Of a stretch of DNA of 64,000 nt, positions 32,951 to 44,000 are shown piece after piece. The stretch's first letter is position 1. Each line of letters starts with the position of its first letter. Source of the stretch: Mauremys mutica (lineage: Eukaryota; Chordata; Testudines; Geoemydidae). The notes below the pieces were generated by a model. It did not search any database. It saw nothing but the letters and a program-made list of their open reading frames with translations, and had not been told where the DNA came from. The stretch is from NCBI RefSeq assembly GCF_020497125.1, contig NC_059073.1:13785225-13849224 (forward strand), written 5' to 3'. The position numbers and the translations under genes are program-made.

Positions 32951-34180
32951 TGTGATACGTTTCCCCTGGGGTGCCACTTGAAACTGGGGTACCCCTGAGC
33001 CCGCCTGTTCCACCAGCCTGGGCTCCCTTACACTGTCCTGTTGAGCCAGGCCCTCAAGCCTCCTCCAGCGCGCACACAGGTAGGGACACACCCAGCTGCA
33101 GAAAGACACAGACACTAAAATCAGCCCTGCATGGGTATGCTTCAGCTAGGGAATTGCCCAGCATTCCAGTGCACACTCCTCTGGAGTGTAAACCCAAAAT
33201 TGTATCATCAGGTGCTGCACAGAGAACTGTACAGCATAAGCTTGTTGAAATTCGCCTCCTCCCTCAATGTGGAGGAAGATATGCACAGCTTCTCCCCCCT
33301 GCCCCCACCATGAATTCCACAGACGGGTTTTAGAGAAAACAAAAACAAGTTTATTAACTACAAAAGATAGATTTTAAGTGATTATTAGGGTTAGCAAACA
33401 GATCAAAAGAGATTACCCAGCAAATAAAACAAATGAAATATAAGCTTAAGATACTAAAGAAACTGGTAACCAGTAGTAATTTCTCCCCCTAAATGTTGTT
33501 TTAGGCAGACTGGAGAGATTCTTGAGGGCTTGCAGTTTAAAACTCCAGGTATTCCTTTTACAGGCCAGACACCTTTTCCAGCGTGGGCTCAATCCTTTTT
33601 CCTCCCTTTGTCTTTGTTTTTTAGAAGTTCACAGCAGTCATCCTGGGCGGAGATTCAGTGAAGAGTGAACACTGATTATGTCTCTACCTGCCTTAAATAG
33701 GTTTTACATATGGTGGGAATCTTTTGTTTTCCAGTGTGGCTCCCCCACCCCTCAGTGGAAAAATACTGGTATTCTATCATGAAGTCCAGTATCAGGTATG
33801 TGATCACATGGCCCTGCAGTGTCAAAGCATCTATGAGTCAGAGACATTTTGTAGCATCCCACGAAGGTGGGAGATTACCGTCTTCAAAGACCTATTGTTC
33901 TCCCTAATGGTCCATTGACTTGTTCCCAGCTAGCCAGCCAGATTGGTTGCATTCTGTCTGGTGTTCCCCAAGTGCAAACACTTTTGTAGTACAGCTCTAT
34001 AGTCAATATTCCTAACTTTAGATACAAAATAATACATGCATACAAATAGGATAAACATATTTCATTGATCATAACCTTTTCAATGATCTCTCACATGCCT
34101 TACCTTGCATAGAACATATAGTTATGCTATAATCATATTATAACCATATTTCTATGAAGAATATGGGGTGTAGTGTTACA
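32951..34180 (-). mobile_element. Long LTR-like element (about 1.2 kb)
   Basis: Bounded by 'tgtgatacgt' and 'tagtgttaca', giving TG...CA termini on either strand. The minus strand gives TGTAACAC...GTATCACA and a poly(A) signal within the reverse complement of 'caagtttattaactac'. Interrupts a CR1. The 39,730-40,105 segment is homologous to its 5' part in opposite orientation ('gtatgcatgtat' block and the preceding 'ggcatgt...gaaaag'). No coding sequence. Flanking bases give only 3 of 5 matches, so no target duplication is claimed. Class not determined. Confidence 0.6.
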
Positions 34181-34632
34181 GGCGCATGGACAGGGAGACC
34201 AAGAGATTCACATACACCAAGGCCAGAAAGGATCAGCGCTACCACCTAGGCCAACCCCCCAACCCTCCCCTTGCCCCACACATAGGCTGTAGAATTTCTT
34301 CCTGAAGCTGAATGGGAGCATCTCTTTAAAAAGATATATAATCTTCTTCTAAAGACTCCAAGCAATGAGTCCACCATCTCCTCTGGTAAGCTGTTTAATT
34401 ATCCTCACAGATAGGAAAGTGCCTGAGAAGGCAGGAAGCCAGTGCCTGGTATCAAAGAGGTGGAGAAACACTAATCTAGATCTTTGATAGATCTAAAAAA
34501 ATAGAGTTGGACCAATAACTGATCTCAGAGTGAGCCAGTTTTTAATTACTCAACATGTGCCCTGATAATTCCATACAATGCAGTTGTTTTAATCAAAAAG
34601 TCATGTGGTACTAAGTCAACCTTCCAAGTATA

Positions 34633-34914
34633 CTATAGCAATACAGGTGCCTTTAGCAACCAGACCTGTAAATCTGCCAGCAAAAGCAACAGGTTTGTCT
34701 GACAAAACCTACCTTCCATGAAACCATGCTGACTGTCAATAATTATATTTTTAGTCTCTAATTCTTTGTTGGCAGAATCCTGAATTAACTGCTCCATCAG
34801 CCTGTAGTTACCTGAGTCATCCCATTTACTCTTTCTAAATATTGGAACTACATTGGCAGTCCTCCTTTCCTCTGGAGTTTCCCCAGATTCCCAAGATTTG
34901 TCCAAAATTAACAT
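34633..34914 (-). pseudogene. CR1 reverse transcriptase N-terminal fragment
   Basis: 93-codon frame reading 'GETPEERRTANVVPIFRKSK' and 'NIIIDSQHGFMEGRF', which correspond to the segment just before RT motif A in CR1/L3-type LINEs. A deletion between 'GNYR' and 'MEQLIQDS' removes some residues usually present. No start or catalytic motif is included. Confidence 0.7.
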
Positions 34915-35154
34915 TAGTGGTCCAGAGAGCTCCTCAGCTCATTCATTTAAGATTCTTGGGTCTAGGCTTGTTGATTTGCTCTGAGGTTTAGTAAATATTT
35001 TTTGTACATCACTGTCAGATCTTGGGATAAAAGGTGTTTTATATGAGTACAATATATAATTAACTATAGTTTTAATAATTATGTATTATTTAACTATTTT
35101 ACATGAATAATATGCAGAAATATTTTGAATAAATACACTGAAAGGGGAGAAAGA

Positions 35155-35290
35155 AATTGTAAGCTCTTTGGGTTAGTGAACATCTTTGCATTATGGGCAT
35201 GCAGTGCCTAAAACCATGGGACCCTCCTCATTAACTGGGGCCTCTAGATGCTACCACAATACAAAAAATTAATAATAATCATAATGATAA
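35155..35290 (+). mobile_element. Ancient repeat tail (copy 3, opposite orientation)
   Basis: 'attgtaagctctttgggtta', 'gcattatgggcatgcagtgc' and 'tagatgctaccacaatacaa' followed by ATAATAATC is the reverse complement of the order seen at 575-725 and 46,455-46,590, with an (ATA)n-type tail. Confidence 0.55.
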
Positions 35291-37920
35291 ATTCCATTGG
35301 CTTCAGAGTTCAGCCTTATTAAACCAACGTTTCATGACTCTGTCCAACAAAACAAACTTGTTATCTGCTGGCAAATATGCTGCATTTTTGTGCCTAAGGA
35401 GAGAAAATAAATCCATGGATTAGTAATGAGATTCAATTTTACATCATCATTTTTCGTCCTGATAAGGTTGTATTATTAGCATTTTACACAGATGCATCAG
35501 ACAACACCTGGTGTTCCATCTTAACGAAGTGAGTCTTTAATGTTCCACAGCAGCGTGCTGTTCAGCCAGGCAATGGAAAAAAAATTAGTCCATTATTGGG
35601 GAAACATTATACAGACAAAATACATTTCCTCCATACCGGGGGGAGGAGAAAGCCAGCATGCGTGATGAAGATTTTCTTAATAAGATTTCTGTTTTCAAAT
35701 AGTCCACTTCAGCCCTGTTAATAAAATGAATGTTAGTTGCATGGACTAAGATCACAGTTATATTTTTATCTGTTTGACAGTGATGCAATTGTATTTTCTT
35801 TCCAAACTTCCCCATATCTTGGCCAAATATGGCTTGGATTTAAGAGGACTTTTTAAAGGCAGCATTTCAGTGATCAGTTGGTATAATCTGAATTGTATGA
35901 GGTCTCATAGAAAACCATAACACATTTATTTATGAATTATCCTGTCACTTAAGTATATCTGTTTACTGCAGAGGACACATACACAGGGACCCTTTTAAGG
36001 TAGCATTTAAAAATGAATTTAAAGAGCATTTTGGTTTAATTTTCTGGGTCAGTTTGTTTAAATACACATTTGTTCAAGGGAGACTTTAGGCAGTAGGGTA
36101 TATTTGAGCATCAATGCAGTAGAATACAGCAATTGTGCTAATAATGGATAGAAAACTGATAATGTGGGCAGCATATTATTTATTTTTATTAAGAATGATT
36201 GATTTTTGGCTTGTGTCTTAGTTTGGGATTGATTGCAGTGTATCTCTTCATTTTCTTCCTGGCTCCACTATAGAACGTTGTATTACTCTCCTTCCATAGC
36301 TCCTTACTCCCCTGCCTGCCTCCATTCTTAGCCTCCTCCCTATGAGATCAGCTCCAGTCTCTGCCCTGTGTGACAGTTAGCCATTATGACAGGCTGGCCT
36401 ATTTTTGGAAATCTGTCCCCACTCTTTTCCCCACTAGAAAAGAAAGACAAGTTGTCTTTAAAAATTAATCCAGGAGGAGAAAGCTGCATGGAGAGAGAGA
36501 GAGCGAGCCAGCAGGCACTTGCCACTCATTTCCCTGGCCTGCAATATTCCTAATTATTTGTTCATCTTGTGTCACTAGATCAGGGAGGTTTGCACTTTGC
36601 ATGATGGTGTCATTGATTATGTATTCTAAAGATCTCCAAAAGGGCCTCTCTGTTTAGCACAGAAAGAAAATCAGACTAAAATGCAACTTGGAGCTGCATG
36701 GATGCCATCCAGTCATGTCTTATTTTTCACACATTCTGATCTTCTTTAGCAAAAACAGATCTACTACTGCTTGTCTCCAAGGAACAAAAACAGACATTCA
36801 GAACTTGGCAGTCAGGACGGAAAGAATCTTTCCCCATTTATTTAGCACTTACCATAGACTACAGGTCCTACAAGTACTACAGTAAATTTTGATAAATCAT
36901 AGTACAGGAGTAACACTGATATTGCTGTTCTCTGAACAGAAATAAATGTGTCCTTAGCAACAGCATATTGTATTTGTATATGGTCTCCTCATGACCAGAC
37001 CACTTAGGGTGCATTTTACATATGAGGGCCAAATAAGGTAATAGTAGTTTTTGTTTTTTTTCATGGTGGTTAATTTAATTTTAAAAGTTTATGGGAAAAT
37101 GAGTACAACAGAATAATGCTATTGGAAAAGGATATGGACCACACCAGGAATCAGAAGATTTTGTTTGTTAAATCAAAACGAGTAGTCCTTTGAATTCTGG
37201 TCCACGTTATCTGAACCACTGAAGATCAGGAGGGTTTGGGTAAATAGTTCAACTTCTGGCTCATCTCTAGCATTAACTCTGGTTAACTCTTGTCCATCTA
37301 TCAAATCTACCTACTTAATCTTTGCCATTATTTTTTATTTTATATCTGTATACATAACCTGAACAGCTCTCTACGTACCTATACATTGATACAGCCCCCA
37401 GAAGTATCTAAGCACTTTTTGCTGGAAATCAGTGCTGACTCATCTTCAGACTGCTGTTTTTCCCTTCAGATTTTCCTTTATTATATTAGAAGCCAAGATG
37501 TATAAAATAATGAGAAAAGAGAAATTTTCATAAACAATACAAAAAGAGTAAAATCTACTCAGGCTAGTATAGATTGGCTCCATGCTCTAGTGAAGTTCTG
37601 TGAAAGTTGTGTCCTGTTAGCCTAGTGAGTCTTGGGACATCACATTTAACACGTATCGGCTAACAATGACAAGGATGGATGTCAAAAGACCTGCAAAATG
37701 CAGTAAATCTGTAAGTAAAAATGTGATGTTACTTCTTTTAAATCAGACTTTTGGGGTATTCAGCTCATACTGGTAAAATTGCTTGAGTATATTCGTTTAG
37801 CTTTTCTTGTCACCTTTAATGATAGTAATAATACTGTACACACATTTCTTGTCATTTGTATCTGCTGGAACTGGAAATTTTATAGCAAGTTTAATTGTAA
37901 ACCAGGCACAGTTTGTTCAT
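35291..37920. other. Unassigned sequence, no gene seen
   Basis: AT-rich. Small frames at 35,585-35,815 and 37,779-38,015 show no domain. No RNA gene recognised. Confidence 0.5.
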
Positions 37921-38339
37921 TTTACTCCTCGGGGAAATTTGCACCACTGTGCTTGTGCAAAATTCATGTCCCCTGCAGATTTCTTTGCTTCCCTGAAATA
38001 AAAATGACTTTCTGACAGGGAAGGAAAGGGAAGCTGCAAGAACAGTCACACACCACTCCCTGCCTGTGCAGGTACATCATTTCAGGCCCCCAGAACAGCT
38101 GGCAGAGAGGTAATTCATTGCAGATCTGGGGACATCCCAGCGAGTGGCTTCTAGGATCAACCGCTAGTCCCAGCTGGGCTGCAGGAAGGATGGGATGGGA
38201 CTTCCTCTTCCCCTGCAAGGAGTGGCTAGGGATGTCAGACCCACCCCCAGAAACCTCCCCCACTTGCAGGAAGCCCAGCATCCTCCCCTGCTTCCTATCC
38301 CCATCACTCCTCAGCTGCGTGGGGAGGGGTCACTGTATG

Positions 38340-38640
38340 GGGAGATGCTCCCTCAACCCCCGAGCATCCGGACCCTCCCATGCCAGATATCCCCTCCAAG
38401 ACTCACCTCATACACCCAGAACCCCCCTAGTCCTCCATACCCAAACCCCACCCCACTGAACCTCAACCCCTGCATCTGGAGGCCCCTGAACCCAGACTCC
38501 CTGCCTCCAGGTCCCCACCCCTGTTCTCCTGGCACTCAAACCCCCACCCTGATGAGTCTCACTCCCCTGCACCACCGTGAGCCCCCACATCACTGACCCC
38601 CGCCCCCCAACTAGCTGCACCCAGATCCCCGCACAGGGCT
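38340..38640. repeat. C-rich degenerate tandem array
   Basis: Irregular units of about 30-35 bases around 'cacccagaacccccc' and 'gcacccagatccccgcac'. A partner array is at 40,225-40,560, separated by later insertions. Confidence 0.6.
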
Positions 38641-39059
38641 GGGCAACAGGGCCCATGCCCAGGGTACGGTGGCCAGTGGGCGCCACAAGGGGTTTGGGCT
38701 TCCCCTGGCTGGTTGTGGCCGGATTCCTCTCTTCTCTGGCCCCTTCCCTGCGCTGGGCCAGTGGGCTTCTCCCTGACCCCCTAGCCCCTCCCTCCCTCCC
38801 TCACTCCTCAGCCGGCCAGCTGAGGGCTCTGGCTCTGCCCCAGCCCTGGGGAGCCCAGAGCGGCCGGGCCAGGGCCGGTCACTGGCAGCACGGCTCACTG
38901 CCTGGAGCAGAGCCGAGTCCCTCCATAACTGCGGCCCTGCACCGCTTGGTCTCTGGTAGGGGGTCGGCTGGGCTGGGGCCAGGTGGAGCAAAACTTCAAA
39001 GTGAGTGAGGGGGCGGGGGAGCCGGGGAGGGAGGGGGGACTTAAAGTGACAGTGCAATC

Positions 39060-39343
39060 ACTGTCTCTCAAACTTCCCTAATACACACACACACACACAC
39101 ACACGCTCTCTCACACACATGCTCTCACACCCACATATACTCTACCTCTCAGAGTCCCCCAGTACAGATCGACCGACACACACACACACAGAGTCTCACA
39201 CTCTCCAACACACACTGTTTTTCTCACAATCCTACACACACACTGTCTCTCTCTCACCCACAGACTGGTTCTCACACCCACATACACTCTGCCTCTCACA
39301 GTCCCCCAACACAGATTGTCTCTCACACAGTCTCACACTCCTC

Positions 39344-39393
<50 letters not shown>

Positions 39394-39440
39394 CTTTCTC
39401 TCTCTCTCGAGAGAGAGAGAGAGCGAGAGAGAGAGAGAGA
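39060..39440. repeat. (CA)n / CTCACA / (GA)n microsatellite cluster
   Basis: Two uninterrupted CA runs (about 39,083-39,104 and 39,345-39,390), a stretch of 'ctctcacacccacatacac' type variant units between them, and a (CT)n to (GA)n junction at 39,395-39,440. Read directly. Likely polymorphic in length and able to form non-B DNA. Confidence 0.9.
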
Positions 39441-39584
39441 CAGACTTGTATTATTATTGTTGTTATTACTGCTTGGTACTTCCTGTCAAAATGCTCGTGG
39501 TGAGCTAGGAGTGGCTAGGGGCTGCAGAGGGGCCGTGGGCTCTGGCAAGATGCAGCCTCCATGTGACAGCGCGAAGCCTACCTT

Positions 39585-39700
39585 GAGCCGCAGGCCAAGC
39601 GCCAGGCACCACAAGCCACCGCAGCATCACAGAAGTAAGCGTGGCGATACACCATCTACCATGCCACCTTTACTTCTGTGCTTCGGCTGACAGTGGCCTA
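39585..39700. repeat. Hairpin-like MITE remnant
   Basis: 'cacagaagtaagcgtggcga' and 'gccacctttacttctgtgct' are inverted copies with a short loop (about 39,627-39,682). This resembles an inner hairpin of a turtle MITE. Confidence 0.45.
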
Positions 39701-39729
39701 GGAATTTGATAGTTGTAGCAGTTACTCAT

Positions 39730-40105
39730 TGTGACGTTATCTGATTAAAACATGACCATGTAGGTCATTGTTGCAACCACTGTTATATATTTGCAACAAA
39801 TCTTGTACAAAATGTGGCATGTAAGATATCTATGAAAAGCTTATGGTTTGCTGACTATGTTTATGCTGTTTGTATGCATGTATCATTTTTGTATTTGAAG
39901 TTCTGAGTATTGATTCTATACCTGGATTTCAAATGTTTGCTCCTGGGGTAACGCCCACAAGGTAGTTAGCCTGCACATCTTGAAGGGACTAGTCAAAGTA
40001 AGTGGCTCATCAAGGGACACTTAACTCACAATGGACCATGGGAGATGCCCATCTACATTGAATGGACTTTCCTGTGGACATTCCATATGAAGTATAGGTA
40101 ATGGC
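39730..40105 (+). mobile_element. LTR-like fragment, related to 32,951-34,180
   Basis: Begins 'tgtgacgttatctgat' and contains 'ggcatgtaagatatctatga', 'tttgtatgcatgtatcattt' and 'gtatttgaagttctgagtat'. The same order is found on the minus strand of the longer LTR at 34,180 downward. Only the first ~375 bases are present, so it is truncated or a different subfamily. Confidence 0.5.
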
Positions 40106-40809
40106 CTGGAGGTGATGTGTGTGGGAGCCTAGGGAGCCCATAGGAGCCAGGGGTGATGGTGGGAGAAGGGGAGAGGAGTGCCAAAATACAAGCTCGCCCA
40201 GGGCACCATTTTCACTAAGGCTAGCCCTGCCCCCACATCACTAAGCCCCGCTCCCCCAGCACCCAGACCCCCCTGCTGAGACCCCCACACCCAGATTTCT
40301 CTGCTGAGACCCAACCACCTTCACCTGGAAGCCCCTGCAGAGTGCCATTGCCCCTGCACCTAGAACGCCCCCACCCCCAACAAGCCTCGGTGCACCCAGA
40401 TTCCCCCCCCCCACTGAGATGCCTGCACCCAGGTTGTCCCAGGCAGAATCCTCTCACCCCGCACCTGGATCCCCCCACACTGAGCCCCTCCACATTTGGA
40501 TCCTGCCTGGTTGAGCCTGCCTGCCCCACACCTGGTGTGTCTGGTGCAGATGGGCAGGGCCCCAGGGTATTTCTGGAGCAGGCCCAGGCCTTGTGCTGTG
40601 TCAGGGTCGGGTAAAGCTTCACCGCTGAGTCTGTGTCCCGGGGTTTGAGGGAGGGGGGGGCTGCAGGGTGATCTCTCACCTTCGTGCAGCCAGTGGCCTG
40701 TGCTCCCCACTGCCATGCTGGAGCCTCTGCATTTATTTACTGACAAATAAAACTTGCCAAAATTTGCAGAATTTTTAATTTTTTGGCACAGAATGCCCTC
40801 AGGAGTGTT

Positions 40810-42224
40810 AACTTGCAGCTGCAGTATGGATTTTGTTGACCACTCCAATCCCTCCATTTTCTCCCCCATCCCCAGAAAAAAATAAGTTTGAACACCTTCA
40901 AGGTTAAGACCTTCTAGGTAAGGATTTTCAAAGTAGTTGCATTTTTTACATAACAATTTTAACAGTATTGTACTGAAGTCACACTTCTCTCTGAAGTATG
41001 CTTCTGTCATCTGTAGGAAGTACCACATATGTTTACATGCACAGAACTGCAGATGCATAACTTACTTATGAAAATGTCTAATGTTATGTACACACACAGT
41101 GGATATATGCACACTCACATGGTCATCTGACTGGATGCATGTGTGTGCAGATACCTGATGTGCACATCATGTATATGTGTGCATAAACTAGGTAAGTACA
41201 GTCGTATGTGTTCAAAGGAAATTTGAACACATCTCTTTGAAACGCTTACAAAATGGCAGGAATGCTTTATTTTAAAAATTTAGTTTGTGAAAACCGAAAA
41301 AGAAAAATGTTTTAAGATCCCAAAAGCCAGGCTCTTCATTGTAAATTAAAATGCTAAATATAGTTTCATTCAGCAGAAAACTACTAGTACCACAAATTAG
41401 AGCTCTCAGAGAGTCCAAGAATTGATTGGATGTAGATAGCCAGCCCCGCTCTCCGTCTACAGATGGTCCCTGGAAATTTTGTGACTGGATTACATTAGTG
41501 GAATAGCAATTGCCTTCCTTGTTGTGTATAACCCCTTTCCTCTTCACTGACCCAGTATGAGGTTGTTCCACATAGGCAAAGTCTGCATTGTGACTTTTTA
41601 CACAACTCAGAGAAAATGATTTCTAGGCTCCTCTGTGTGTGCTGCATTGTGTGTCAGTGTGTATTCACCTCAGACCAGACCCACTCAGACAAACCAGGAA
41701 CAAGGCTTTCTTCTGTAAAGAAACAAAGAACAGGATTACAGTCCATCAGCCTCCTCTCTACTTGCCTGCCTCATGCTCCCAGCTTCAGACACGGCTGATA
41801 CTTTCTGCTGGGAGGGCAGAGGGTACATCCTTGTAGGAACCAGGAAGTTCTCTCAACATGCTACAGTTGTAGTCCACAACTTGTTGTTCTGATGGCTGCT
41901 GCAGCACACTGGACCTTGGGATACATGTGGATAAAGGCATTCCTTCTGCACTGATTTGTGCTGGGAGTTAAAATGTCTGCCTGGGCTCATGCCCTTCACG
42001 CTCTCATATGCAAATAAGTAGGCATAGTTTGGCCCTTAAGCTCAAGACATGTTTTTCATGTCAGCCACCACTAATACTTGCATTTGTTAAAACTTTCATG
42101 TGTGCTGATGAAAGTGTAAACCAGCCAGGAGACCAGTGGATAGTGATTTCTGGACTCTTATGTTCCTTATGCTGAGTAGTAGTAGTTAATCAGAATTGGT
42201 ACATGATACAGCAGTAGATCATCT
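40810..42224. other. Unassigned sequence, no gene seen
   Basis: Contains TG/CA-rich 'tatgtacacacacagtggat' patches near 41,085-41,200. No gene or clear repeat family recognised. Confidence 0.5.
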
Positions 42225-42225
42225 A

Positions 42226-42600
42226 CGGTTGCCAGGCACCCGGTTTTCGACTGGAACGCCTGGTCAAAAAGGGACCTTGGCAGCTCTGGTTGGCACTGCT
42301 GACCGGGCCATTAAAAGTCCAGTCAGCGGTGCAGCAGGGGCCCAGGGCTAAGGCAGGCTCCATGCGGCTCTCGGAAGCAGCCGCCAGGTCCCTGCAGCGC
42401 CTGGGAGGCCAGGGAGGCTCTGCGCGCTGCCCCCAGCCTGCGGGCCAGTTCTGCAGCTCCCATTGGCCAGGAACCGCGACCAATGGGAGCTGTGGGGGCG
42501 GCGCCTGCGGGCACAAGAGCAGTGCACGGTGCCTCCCTGGCTGTACCTATTACCCCCATCCCTGTCCTGATTTTTCACACTTTCAATCTGGTCACCCCAT
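42226..42600. mobile_element. GC-rich interspersed repeat, family not determined
   Basis: Sharp GC-rich island in AT-rich DNA, beginning 'ggttgccaggcacccggttt' and ending 'ttcaatctggtcacccca'. Internal mirror 'cagctcccattggccaggaa' with 'cgcgaccaatgggagctgtg' marks a hairpin. The same type of island recurs in turtle genomes, so it is a repeat rather than a CpG-island promoter. Frames on both strands (42,223-42,626) are compositional. Confidence 0.5.
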
Positions 42601-42716
42601 CTTAAAAGATTTTGTACCTCAACCAAAAGTTATGAGCATAATGCATGAATTACTGGGTGAAATTCTCTGGGCTGTATTATGCAGGAAGTCCAACCAGCTC
42701 ATTTATCAATTCATTG

Positions 42717-43112
42717 ATTTTTAAGGTTAGAAGGGACCATTAGATCATCTGGTCTGACCTGCATATCACAGCCCAATTACTCATATAGTGAGCCCAATAA
42801 CTTGTTTGACTAAAGCAGATCTTCCAGAAAGGCATCCAGTTTTGATCTGAAGACTTCAGGAAAGTTTTCCCTTGGTAGTTTGTTCCCATGGTTAAATTAC
42901 AAATTTTTAATAGTCAGGATGATTTTTTCTGATTTGAATTTGTTTAGCTTTAACTTCCATAACTTTCTTATGCCTTTCATAGCTAGTATTTTCTCCCTAT
43001 GAAGGTATTTACACACTTCAATCAAGACACCTCCAAATCTTCTTTTTGATAAATTAAACAGATTGAGCTGTTCATAATTGTCCCACTCTGGCCTCAAAAA
43101 TCTGAGCATCTA
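42717..43112 (-). mobile_element. CR1 LINE 3' fragment
   Basis: 'ttttaaggttagaagggacc', 'attagatcatctggtctgac' and 'ccagaaaggcatccagtttt', then 'cctatgaaggtatttacac', are the CR1 3' UTR and the end of its ORF in minus orientation. Considerably diverged; the frame at 42,897-43,109 still shows 'LFNLSKRRFGGVLIEVCKYL'. Confidence 0.8.
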
Positions 43113-43599
43113 TGAATCTTTAAAGGAGTGAAAAGGCAGCATGGTCCTTCAATTTCTTGCTGCTTTTGCTGAGATTTCCAGCTTGTCAGTTAATGCAGAC
43201 TATGCTGCTCTTTTTTCTGACGTGCTCACCCAACCACTTGGAATTGTACCAACTACAAATCCTTTTCACACAGATGACTAAAAAGTCATGAGATGGTTAT
43301 CACTTTCAATCACTAACTAGTGACTTGTGCTGCATTTGAACCAGAAAACTAAAGAGAGAGCCTCTATGGCAGAATACTAATCCCCAGGGCCCACTCAGTC
43401 TCTCCTGTTTTTATACTAAAATAGATGCAACAAAATCTGACATAATTTAAAATCTCTACATTTTCCTGTTGATCATCACTTGCCTACCTTCCTGTAGGTT
43501 TCTTGTATGTACATTTTATCATTACATGTTAACTAAACTGCACTATATTATTATGAACTTATTTAATCTATTCTCTAGATGTAAGATACTGCAACTGTT

Positions 43600-43780
43600 T
43601 TAAAATATGTATGTATCTACAGTTAGGCATCTAATTTCATATTTAGGTACATGAAGTGACCTTGAAGTTAATAGGTGCTCAGCACCTCTGAAACTTAAGG
43701 CACTTACGGAATGTAGGTGCCTAAATATGGATTTAGGTGCCTAACTTTAGACACCCAAGTTTGAAAATATTACCCGTAGC
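43600..43780. repeat. Ancient repeat with 'taggtgcctaa' motifs
   Basis: Three copies of 'taggtgcctaa/taggcatctaa' style motifs with partial mirror symmetry, ending 'cacccaagtttgaaaatatt'. Known style of old amniote repeat; name unknown. Confidence 0.4.
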
Positions 43781-43823
43781 TTATTAAAAGCCTTCCTCTG
43801 TTAGAAATACAGGATTTATACTT

Positions 43824-44000
43824 AGAATCATAGAATCTCAGGGTTGGAAGGGACCTCAGGAGGTCATCTAGTCCAACCCCCTGCTCAAAACAGGACCAAA
43901 CCCAACTAAATCATCCCAGCCAGGGCTTTGTCAAGCCTGACCTTAAAAGCCTCTAAGGAAGGAGATTCCACTACCTCCCTAGGTAACTTCACTACTCTTA
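43824..44000 (-). mobile_element. CR1 LINE 3' end, young subfamily
   Basis: Begins 'agaatcatagaatctcaggg'. Over about 163 bases it differs from the CR1 at 51,593 at only two positions that I counted, so the two copies belong to the same recent subfamily. Strongly 5'-truncated, with a small deletion near 43,986. Confidence 0.85.

Larger units (their letters stand above)
32318..35000 (-). mobile_element. CR1-like LINE, interrupted by an LTR
   Basis: The left part (32,318-32,950) is a CR1 3' region in minus orientation ('agtttaaggccagatgggac', 'cttcctaacccttgca'). After the LTR at 32,951-34,180 it resumes ('ccaaggccagaaaggatcag', 'gaatttcttcctgaagctg'). It then jumps to an upstream reverse transcriptase segment (34,633-34,914), whose translation includes 'RRTANVVPIFRKSKWDDSGN' and 'SQHGFMEGRFC', classic CR1 N-terminal RT motifs. 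Missing middle parts and stops show heavy decay. Confidence 0.7.
37924..40806. mobile_element. Composite nonautonomous DNA element with short inverted ends
   Basis: The left end 'actcctcggggaaatttgc' matches the right end read in reverse complement ('actcctgagggcattctgtg') at most positions. Both ends continue with sequences known to flank the same turtle repeat ('gcagatttctttgcttccct' on the left; 'gacaaataaaacttgccaaa' on the right). Between them lie two C-rich 'cacccagacccccc' arrays (38,340-38,640 and 40,225-40,560), a GC-rich segment, microsatellites, a small hairpin piece and an LTR-like insert. No transposase was seen. C-rich frames on both strands are compositional artefacts. Confidence 0.6.

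Noticed and set aside
38577..39057. GC-rich region as a promoter CpG island with a first exon
   Set aside because: It is enclosed by inverted ends of a repeat and flanked by C-rich arrays; no start or splice context supports a gene.
39330..39395. CRISPR-like or other regular array
   Set aside because: Simple CA dinucleotide run with no spacers; the genome is vertebrate.
39119..39508. His/Thr-rich 129-codon frame
   Set aside because: Produced by CA and GA microsatellites.
40360..41058. 232-codon minus-strand frame, among the longest in the window
   Set aside because: Its C-terminal half is the C-rich array and its N-terminal half is unrelated AT-rich sequence; it crosses the right end of the composite element and has no domain.
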